A stretch of DNA of 57,813 nucleotides from Candidatus Rokuibacteriota bacterium (GTDB lineage Bacteria; Methylomirabilota; Methylomirabilia; Rokubacteriales; CSP1-6). Location: contig QHSP01000040.1 in NCBI GenBank assembly GCA_003220495.1, positions 1-57,813 on the forward strand, in the 5' to 3' direction. This document shows positions 52,501-57,813 of this stretch, piece after piece. Position 1 is the stretch's first letter. Each line of letters begins with the position of its first letter. Below the pieces are notes generated by a model. The model saw only the letters and a program-made list of their open reading frames with translations. It was not told where the DNA came from and made no database searches. The translations under genes and the position numbers were made by a program.

Positions 52501-52572
52501 GCGAGTTTACAGTTCGGCGTTCGGCGGGCCCGGGGCTTCAGAGATGTCTTACGAATCAAGTCCTTCCGGAAA

Positions 52573-52588
52573 TGGCATTTCGCTTGCT
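52573..52588 (+). promoter_or_regulatory. Sigma-54 (RpoN) promoter of the PEP-CTERM gene
   Basis: TGGCATTTCGCTTGCT matches the RpoN consensus TGGCAC-N5-TTGCW with the invariant GG (52574-52575) and GC (52586-52587) exactly ten bases apart. The predicted start is near 52599, 75 bases before the PEP-CTERM ATG. Known PEP-CTERM/exopolysaccharide regulons use an RpoN-dependent regulator (PrsR), and two NtrC-like genes lie 2-5 kb downstream. Confidence 0.7.
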
Positions 52589-52673
52589 CCCTGAAGGATG
52601 CGGCAGCCTAGAAGGGTCGCTTTGTAAAGTGTTCCGACACTGGTGAGCATGAGGATCAGAAAAGGAGTCTAGG

Positions 52674-53327
52674 ATGCGCACAGCACGACTGGTCGCGATT
52701 CTTGGAGTAATCTTCCTCGCCTCGGGCGTGGGCGCGGCGGGGGCAGGCACCATCACTGGAACGGCCGTGGCGGGGCCAGGAGGTTTCGGGAGTGGCTCCA
52801 CAGTTACGGGCTTGCCCAACAATGATGACTCCGTTGGGTTTGGAAATACCAACAACATCATCCTCAGCGAGACGTTCGCCTCGATCGCCCCGATCGATGC
52901 GGTGTTCACGGTTGCGGACTCGACCCCTGCGGGAACCACTGAGTACTTCGCCACTAACGTCACAGTGAACAACAACACGGGTGTCACCTGGACAGACTTC
53001 CACTTTCAGCTGATACCGACAACTGCTGGCGACGGCCTGGACTTTGACTTTCCCACCCCGAATCCGACGCCCACTTCGAGCTCCTTCACAGTTCTCGTCC
53101 ACGGGGAAGACACCATCGATTGGTCGGGTGGTGCGGTCCCACCCGGCCCCACGTTCTTCAGCCTCTCCATCGATGTACCGGACGGCCTCGCTGGCGGGAC
53201 TTTCACTCTCCGCTCCGTCCCCACAGTCCCCGAGCCGTCGACCGCGGCAATTGTCGGCTCAGGTCTGCTCAGCCTGTTTGGCTACGGTTGGTGGCGCCGG
53301 AACCGGGCAAACCGCGCGGGAGACTGA
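52674..53327 (+). CDS. PEP-CTERM sorted exported protein 1
   Basis: 217 residues, ATG behind AAAGGAG. Signal peptide RTARLVAILGVIFLASGVGAAGA; the mature part is Thr/Asn/Gly-rich beta-type sequence without cysteines. The C-terminal sorting signal is complete: VPEPST (185-190), a hydrophobic helix AAIVGSGLLSLFGYGWW, then RRNRANR. Exosortase (EpsH) should cleave it and attach or export it to the extracellular matrix; no exosortase gene is in the window. Lower GC than the surrounding genes. Transcribed from the sigma-54 promoter at 52573. Confidence 0.93.
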   Translation: MRTARLVAILGVIFLASGVGAAGAGTITGTAVAGPGGFGSGSTVTGLPNNDDSVGFGNTNNIILSETFASIAPIDAVFTVADSTPAGTTEYFATNVTVNNNTGVTWTDFHFQLIPTTAGDGLDFDFPTPNPTPTSSSFTVLVHGEDTIDWSGGAVPPGPTFFSLSIDVPDGLAGGTFTLRSVPTVPEPSTAAIVGSGLLSLFGYGWWRRNRANRAGD

Positions 53328-53331
53328 TTCC

Positions 53332-54090
53332 TTGCTCCGAACCTGGGCGACGCTCGCCATTACCGTGATACTCGGGACCTTGGTAGTCGGGATTCCTCAT
53401 GCGGGCGCGATCCCACTAGGACAACAAATCTCAAATGGCGACTTCGGTAACGATGCAACGCCGTCGCTGACCAGCTGGACAACTTCGGGAACCGCAAATG
53501 CTCGCCCCAGCACAGATGCGCTAAATGCCAGCGGCGGGAATGCCGGATTCAACACATTTTTCGCTTCTTCGTTTGCCGCCTTGGGCGATACTGCCGGCGA
53601 TATTTCGGGTACCCCGTTCGCTGGGACCCACTCAATCAGCCAAACTTTTATTCTCCCGGCTATAAGCGGCACCTATAACCTGACAATCAGTTTTAGAACT
53701 GTCTTCGATGGCGAAGGCCAAAATAATCAGCTCGATACTTTTAAGGCATTCCTCTTCAATGCAACATCGCTCTTTTCGCAAGACCTTTTTTCGCAAAACT
53801 CTTTCACGCTTCCGACTTGTGGCCCGCTTGCCAGTTGCGCCAACATTCAGCTAGCTCAAAACGCGTTCAGCCAGACGCTCGTTGATCTCCTACCCGGGAC
53901 GTATACGCTGAGGTTCGAGCTTGTCGAGCAAAACGGCAATGCGAGTAACACTGCGGCCGGCATTGACAGTGTCTCGGTCATAGCGAACAGCAGTGTTCCG
54001 GAACCCAGTTCGCTGTTACTACTCATGGGGGCTGCTTTCGTAGGTGTGAGTCTGCTCGCCCGTCGCGCCAGAGGCAAAATGAGCCGGTAA
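53332..54090 (+). CDS. PEP-CTERM sorted exported protein 2
   Basis: 252 residues if started at TTG 53332, which follows GGGAG by about nine bases and starts the signal peptide LRTWATLAITVILGTLVVGIPHAGA; the frame is open further upstream but overlaps the first PEP-CTERM gene. The mature region begins NGDFGNDATPSLTSWTTSG, the 'NGDFE' opening of jelly-roll PEP-CTERM proteins, and has a Cys pair (CGPLASC). Sorting signal VPEPSS (222-227), helix LLLLMGAAFVGVSLLA, then RRARGK. The gap after gene 1 is 4 bases, so they share a transcript. Base composition is distinctly AT-richer than the window average. Confidence 0.88.
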   Translation: MLRTWATLAITVILGTLVVGIPHAGAIPLGQQISNGDFGNDATPSLTSWTTSGTANARPSTDALNASGGNAGFNTFFASSFAALGDTAGDISGTPFAGTHSISQTFILPAISGTYNLTISFRTVFDGEGQNNQLDTFKAFLFNATSLFSQDLFSQNSFTLPTCGPLASCANIQLAQNAFSQTLVDLLPGTYTLRFELVEQNGNASNTAAGIDSVSVIANSSVPEPSSLLLLMGAAFVGVSLLARRARGKMSR

Positions 54091-54190
54091 CATTTCGACG
54101 CGATTCGGTTAGGCACGCGTTCGTAACGGCCCTAGCTGCCAAGTTGCACAGCGGTTCAAAATCTATTCCGCGTTCACCCGGACGATACCC

Positions 54191-54810
54191 CTACGTCAGG
54201 AGGCGCCGAGCTCTCGCAGTACGCGACGCGATCGCGTCTTCCTTCCTTCCCAGCCGGTAGTACGTCATGCCCAGGTGATAGTGGATCGGCGCGATCCTGG
54301 CGCCCAACTCGGCCGCCTTTCTGAGGACCGGCTCGGCCTTCTGCGGCTCGGTGCGGACGACCGCCCTGAGAAAATCGGCCGCCTCGTCCGGCTTCCCGTC
54401 CTGGAGAAGCAGCACACCCAGGGCGAGGTTCGCCGAGCGCCCCCTTTAGTTCGACAACCTGCGAGGCAAGCAGCGCGTCGTCGAACTGCTTGATCGCCTC
54501 CCCGGTGTTGTACTTGCCGAGGTAGGCGAGGCCGAGCAGAATCCGTGGCTGCACAAAGCTCGGGTCCGCCGACACCATGGGAGAGAGCAGCGCCACGGCG
54601 TCGTCGCTTGTCGGCGAACAGCAGCCGGGCCCAGCGCGAAGCGGGCTGGGACGTATTTCTCGTCGGTCTGGATCGCACGCTTGAGCTCCTCTTCGGTCCT
54701 TTTTCTGTCGCCCTTTTTGTCGTACAGGGCCGCAAGGATCGTGATCAGGGTGGGAGTAGGTTGCGGACTGATGCGTCATTGTGCTTCACTTCAGGGACGT
54801 GGGTGGGGAT
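54191..54810 (-). pseudogene. Decayed TPR-repeat protein gene (several frameshifts)
   Basis: TPR sequence on the minus strand is spread over at least three frames. One reads PTLITILAALYDKKGDRKRTEEELKRAIQ (about 54650-54760), the next SDDAVALLSPMVSADPSFVQPRILLGLAYLGKYNTGEAIKQFDDALL (about 54450-54600), the last DEAADFLRAVVRTEPQKAEPVLRKAAELGARIAPIHYHLGMTYYRLGRKEDAI (about 54210-54400). Frame changes near 54425 and 54625 break the protein. TPR lipoproteins (PrsT) accompany PEP-CTERM systems, so this may be such a gene in decay; that is inference. The flanks 54091-54190 and 54811-54923 contain no recognisable gene. Confidence 0.6.
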
Positions 54811-54923
54811 CGACCACAAATCCCGGGCGCGGCGTCACCTCAGCACCAGCATTGACACCACCCCTCTAGCGCGCCTACGAGGGAAGTTAATAGAGGCTAT
54901 AAGTTAGTCGACCTAACCGCTTT

Positions 54924-54939
54924 GGGCATCTGACTTGCT
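54924..54939 (+). promoter_or_regulatory. Candidate sigma-54 promoter of the response-regulator gene
   Basis: GGGCATCTGACTTGCT keeps GG (54925-54926) and GC (54937-54938) ten bases apart and shares GGCAT and CTTGCT with the PEP-CTERM promoter. The predicted start, about 54950, is only two bases before the ATG at 54952, which would give a leaderless message; no later start codon is credible. Either that is real or the match is fortuitous. Confidence 0.45.
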
Positions 54940-54951
54940 TGGTGATTCCTG

Positions 54952-56238
54952 ATGCTGTCCCGGCGCGCGTTGATCATCGGTCCAGATTCGGCATCGAGGG
55001 CGCTCTTCAGCGAGGTCGTTCGACGACTGGGCCTCGAGGCCATCCACATCGACGAAGGTCCCGACGCGCTCAAACGCTTCAGCGAGATTGCGCCGAGCCT
55101 CATTGTCTTCGATCTGGCACTCCCCGACCTGCCGTCTCGACCGCTTCTCGGCCGCCTGGCGCGGAGCGGACCGGTCCCTGTCATTGCGGTCGCAGAGGCG
55201 GCGGATGTGCGAGCCACGGTCGAAGCGATGCGAGCGGGCGCCACCGACGTCCTGGACAAACTCGCCTCGGCCGACGAGGTCGAGCACGCCATCCGGACTG
55301 CAGTTCCGTGCGAGACAACAGCCGACGAGAAGCAAAACCCTTCGTCGAGCCGCTACGAAGACATCTTCGGGCACAGCCAGAAGATGCGCGCGCTCGAACG
55401 GGTGGTCGTGCGGCTGGCTGCCCTTTCGACGCCCGTACTCATCCGTGGCGAGAGCGGCGTCGGCAAGGAGTGCATCGCGGTCGCCATTCACCACCTATCG
55501 GGTAGATCGGATCGACCCTTTCTGAAGCTGCCGTGTGGCGCCTTGCCCTCTGATGTCCTCGAGGCGAAACTGCACGAAATCGAGCCGGCTGCCCGGGGTG
55601 GCATCCTGTTTCTCGACGAAGTCGGTGAGGCCCCGGCGGCCACCCAGGCCCGGCTACTGCGAATCGTCTCGGACGACAGTGCGGACATCCGAGTGCTGGC
55701 CGCCACGAGCGCCGACATGTACCGGCTCGTGGCAGCCGGCCTCTTCCGCAGCGATCTTTACGAGCGACTGGCGGTCGCGACCATCGACGTGCCCCCGCTC
55801 CGACATCGTCGCGAGGAGATCGCTGCGCGCGTTCAACGCTTCCTCGAACGCTTCGCCCGCGAGTTTCACCGGCCGGTCCCCCAGGTCTCGGAGGCCACGG
55901 CCGACTTGCTCAGGACTTACGCCTGGCCGGGCAACGTGCGGGAGCTCGAGCATATCGTCAAGCGTTGGGTTGTTCTCGGTGACGAGGATAGCGTTCGCGA
56001 GGAGATCGAATCGCGCCGTGTCGCCGAGCAGAGCGCCAACATGACGATGAGCGACAGCCTCGGCCTGCGGGACATCGCCCGACGCGCGGCCCGTGATGCG
56101 GAGCGGATGGCGCTCGAGGAGGCACTGAGACGTTTCCAGGGCAACCGAGCGGCGGTTGCTCGCTTTCTTAAGGTGAGCTACAAGACCATCCTCCAGAAAC
56201 TCGACGAGGCCGGGCTGTCGCGCAAGCGCACCGCCTGA
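54952..56238 (+). CDS. NtrC-like response regulator lacking the GAFTGA sigma-54 loop
   Basis: 428 residues. The receiver (5-115) has the phospho-acceptor Asp54 in IVFDLALPDL and Lys103 in DVLDKLAS. The AAA+ domain has Walker A GESGVGK (166-172), Walker B GILFLDE (217-223) and arginine-finger region FRSDLYERLAVATIDVPPLRHRREEI. Between them the L1 loop that should read G-H-x-x-GAFTGA is replaced by LEAKLHEIEPAARGG: about 20 residues are missing. A Fis-type HTH (ALRRFQGNRAAVARFLKVSYKTILQKLDEAGL) ends the protein. Without GAFTGA it should not remodel sigma-54 holoenzyme itself. Possible roles are a repressor, a phospho-switchable partner of the next protein, or a sigma-70 regulator. Confidence 0.9.
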   Translation: MLSRRALIIGPDSASRALFSEVVRRLGLEAIHIDEGPDALKRFSEIAPSLIVFDLALPDLPSRPLLGRLARSGPVPVIAVAEAADVRATVEAMRAGATDVLDKLASADEVEHAIRTAVPCETTADEKQNPSSSRYEDIFGHSQKMRALERVVVRLAALSTPVLIRGESGVGKECIAVAIHHLSGRSDRPFLKLPCGALPSDVLEAKLHEIEPAARGGILFLDEVGEAPAATQARLLRIVSDDSADIRVLAATSADMYRLVAAGLFRSDLYERLAVATIDVPPLRHRREEIAARVQRFLERFAREFHRPVPQVSEATADLLRTYAWPGNVRELEHIVKRWVVLGDEDSVREEIESRRVAEQSANMTMSDSLGLRDIARRAARDAERMALEEALRRFQGNRAAVARFLKVSYKTILQKLDEAGLSRKRTA

Positions 56239-56310
56239 GGTCTTGCATCGCTGATCTCAGCTTCGACGTTTCCCGGTTCGACATTATCCCCTTGTGCCAT
56301 CGCCCCCGCC

Positions 56311-56363
56311 ATGCAACCATACGGCGCCCGCATCGCACCCGCTATGGAACCATACGGAGCCCG
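56311..56363 (+). repeat. Two direct repeats before the second regulator
   Basis: ATGCAACCATACGGCGCCCG (56311-56330) recurs as ATGGAACCATACGGAGCCCG (56344-56363): 18 of 20 bases equal, start-to-start spacing 33 bases, about three helical turns. They may be operator half-sites; alternatively they are coding (MQPYGAR and MEPYGAR) if translation starts at 56311. Confidence 0.5.
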
Positions 56364-56373
56364 AAGGAGAGGA

Positions 56374-57744
56374 ATGCTCGTAACAGTAGCCGACGAGACG
56401 CTGTTGATTGCGCAGGCAGTGGATCAGGCGTTGCAGCCGATCGGCGCAAAGACGACATTTGCCGGCTCTCTACAAGAGTTGTCTCTCGTCTTCGCCGCGA
56501 ATGGTCAGCCCGATCTGCTGGTGATCAATGTCACGGGCGAGATCACCGGCTACGAGGTCGCAGCCCGAATCCAGCGCTGCGGATATCGTGGGCGAGTCTT
56601 GGCCCTTGTCCAAGATCTTGCCGACCCTGGCGTGCGGCACCTCGCCGAACTGCGGCAGGCGGAGTGCGTGGTTCGCCCTTCGTCCGCGAACCTCGTCGAG
56701 GAGATCCGGCGCTTGGCCCTCAGCTACGCGACCGCGCAAGCGGCGCCGCCGTCCCCGACGTTCGAACCGACACTGCCGGCGTTCCACGGCATCGTCGGCC
56801 GCTCGGCGAAGCTACAGGAGATCTTCTCGCGCATCGAAAAGGTCGCCTCCGGCGACGCCAACGTGTGCATCTGCGGTGAGAGCGGCACCGGCAAGGAGCT
56901 CGTCGCCCGCGCGATCCACTACGCCAGCCCGCGCCGCGACCGACCGCTCATCACGCTGGACTGCACGACGATCCCCGAGGGTCTGATGGAGAGCCACCTT
57001 CTCGGACACGTCAAGGGCTCCTTCACGGGGGCGGTGGAACACCGCGAGGGCGTTTTTTCGCTGGCCCATACCGGCACGCTCTTCATCGACGAGCTGTGTG
57101 AGCTCAAGCCTGCGCTGCAGGGCAAGCTGCTGCGAGTCATCCAGAACGGCGAATTTGTCAGGGTCGGCGGTACCAAGCCGATCAGCACTGACGTCCGCCT
57201 GATCACCGCGACGAACAAGGACCCCAAGCGCCAAGTCGAGCTTGGGGCCTTCCGCCAAGATCTCTACTACCGGATCGCCGTCTTCATGATTAACATGCCG
57301 CCCCTGCGCGAGCGGCGTGAGGACATCCCGCTGCTCGTCGAGCACTTCCTGGCGAAGTTCTCGCGGGTCTACAACAAGCCGCTCACCAGCGTCGACTCGC
57401 TCGCCCTGCGCCGGCTCATGGCCCTGCCGTGGCCGGGCAACGTCCGCCAGCTGGAGAACATGCTCGAGCAGGCCACCGTGCTGGCCGACACCGACATCCT
57501 GACCGAGCACGATCTCTTCACGCAGGAGGGCCTCGTCGATGCGTCTCTCAGCGCGGCGGCGACGTACGAGCCGGGGCTGCCGCTCCGCGAGGTCGAGCGC
57601 CGGCACATCATGCGCACGCTACAGAAGGTCAGGGGCAACCGCACCGAGGCCGCCCGGCTGCTTCGGATCAGTCTGAGGGGCTTGCAGTACAAGCTCAAGG
57701 ACTACGTAGCCGATCCGAACCCGTCGCACGAGGCTTTGATCTAG
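56374..57744 (+). CDS. Sigma-54 activator (NtrC/PrsR-like) with degenerate receiver
   Basis: 456 residues from ATG 56374, which follows AAGGAGAGG; an in-frame ATG at 56311 would add 21 residues covering two PYGAR repeats and has no ribosome site. The N-terminal receiver-like domain (1-118) has lost its phosphorylation site: the strand that should end in Asp reads DLLVINVTGE, with Asn at 52. The AAA+ domain is complete: Walker A GESGTGK (168-174), GSFTGA (215-220), Walker B GTLFIDE, and FRQDLYYRIAVFMINMPPLRERREDIP. The HTH is LQKVRGNRTEAARLLRISLRGLQYKL. It can drive sigma-54 promoters, plausibly that of the PEP-CTERM genes. The 69 bases to the window end hold nothing recognised. Confidence 0.93.
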   Translation: MLVTVADETLLIAQAVDQALQPIGAKTTFAGSLQELSLVFAANGQPDLLVINVTGEITGYEVAARIQRCGYRGRVLALVQDLADPGVRHLAELRQAECVVRPSSANLVEEIRRLALSYATAQAAPPSPTFEPTLPAFHGIVGRSAKLQEIFSRIEKVASGDANVCICGESGTGKELVARAIHYASPRRDRPLITLDCTTIPEGLMESHLLGHVKGSFTGAVEHREGVFSLAHTGTLFIDELCELKPALQGKLLRVIQNGEFVRVGGTKPISTDVRLITATNKDPKRQVELGAFRQDLYYRIAVFMINMPPLRERREDIPLLVEHFLAKFSRVYNKPLTSVDSLALRRLMALPWPGNVRQLENMLEQATVLADTDILTEHDLFTQEGLVDASLSAAATYEPGLPLREVERRHIMRTLQKVRGNRTEAARLLRISLRGLQYKLKDYVADPNPSHEALI

Positions 57745-57813
57745 TCTGAGATCAGGTCCTGGCAGCCGCGACGGGCTGGATGAAAAATTGAGATTGAGTA
57801 TCGCCGCGGCATC

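Noticed and set aside
50742-52559. 605-codon minus-strand open frame
   Set aside because: Antisense to the LLM and DinB genes, with low-information composition.

Overview
The window is a dense, GC-rich bacterial chromosome segment of about 58 kb. Many genes overlap by 1-8 bases (ATGA, GTGA, TGATG), and GTG and TTG starts are common. The mix of solute-binding proteins, luciferase-like flavin/F420 monooxygenases, an orphan CoxL-type subunit, SDR and amidohydrolase enzymes and a PEP-CTERM/sigma-54 corner resembles environmental lineages such as Rokubacteria/Methylomirabilota or deep Proteobacteria. That placement is inference; no rRNA, tRNA or other phylogenetic marker was seen. No CRISPR array, insertion sequence, prophage gene or tRNA was recognised.

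Layout. 1-5279 (minus): branched-chain-type solute-binding protein (cut by the window edge), CoxL-like molybdoenzyme subunit, ACMSD-like amidohydrolase and an SDR without its catalytic Tyr/Lys; a RidA gene diverges at 5355. 5881-9684 (minus): quinone oxidoreductase, Asp-box propeller, small helical protein and an AtzE/AtzG-like amidase pair. 9713-18628 (minus): four paralogous family-5 solute-binding proteins without permeases, a bicupin, an esterase and a luciferase-like oxidoreductase. 18655-22905 (minus): a compact operon of a TauA/SsuA-type binding protein fused to a NosL-like domain, permease, ATPase, a five-helix membrane protein and a Sco1-type copper chaperone. Next to it are an AraC-type response regulator and a TauE/SafE permease. 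Nearly identical 28-base elements precede the ABC operon and the TauE gene in the same orientation relative to each, suggesting one regulon.

25283-32775: pyruvate carboxylase, then a PhnD-like binding protein overlapping a large hybrid histidine kinase. 32962-35590: aldo/keto reductase, a probable selenoprotein (AhpD/CMD fold with in-frame TGA at the CxxC resolving position and a downstream SECIS-like hairpin), a ferritin-like diiron protein and a GlcG-like gene remnant. 35704-40335: a deaminase-type hydrolase, ADHFE1-like iron alcohol dehydrogenase, MFS transporter and DinB-like protein. 40479-47086: a complete Liv-type ABC importer interleaved with two luciferase-like monooxygenases, probably an uptake-plus-oxidation operon. 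47174-49111: a TPR protein fused to a Lon-type Ser/Lys protease domain without AAA+. 49280-52435: Hsp20 plus a Q/G/P-rich low-complexity protein, another luciferase-like enzyme, a DinB protein and a mini membrane protein.

52436-57813 is less GC-rich and holds two PEP-CTERM exported proteins, a textbook sigma-54 promoter, a decayed TPR gene and two adjacent NtrC-like AAA+ regulators. The first keeps the receiver aspartate but has lost the GAFTGA loop; the second keeps GSFTGA but has lost the receiver aspartate. The strongest candidates for new biology are the selenoprotein, the NosL-fused ABC/Sco/TauE regulon, the complementary regulator pair and the TPR-Lon fusion.
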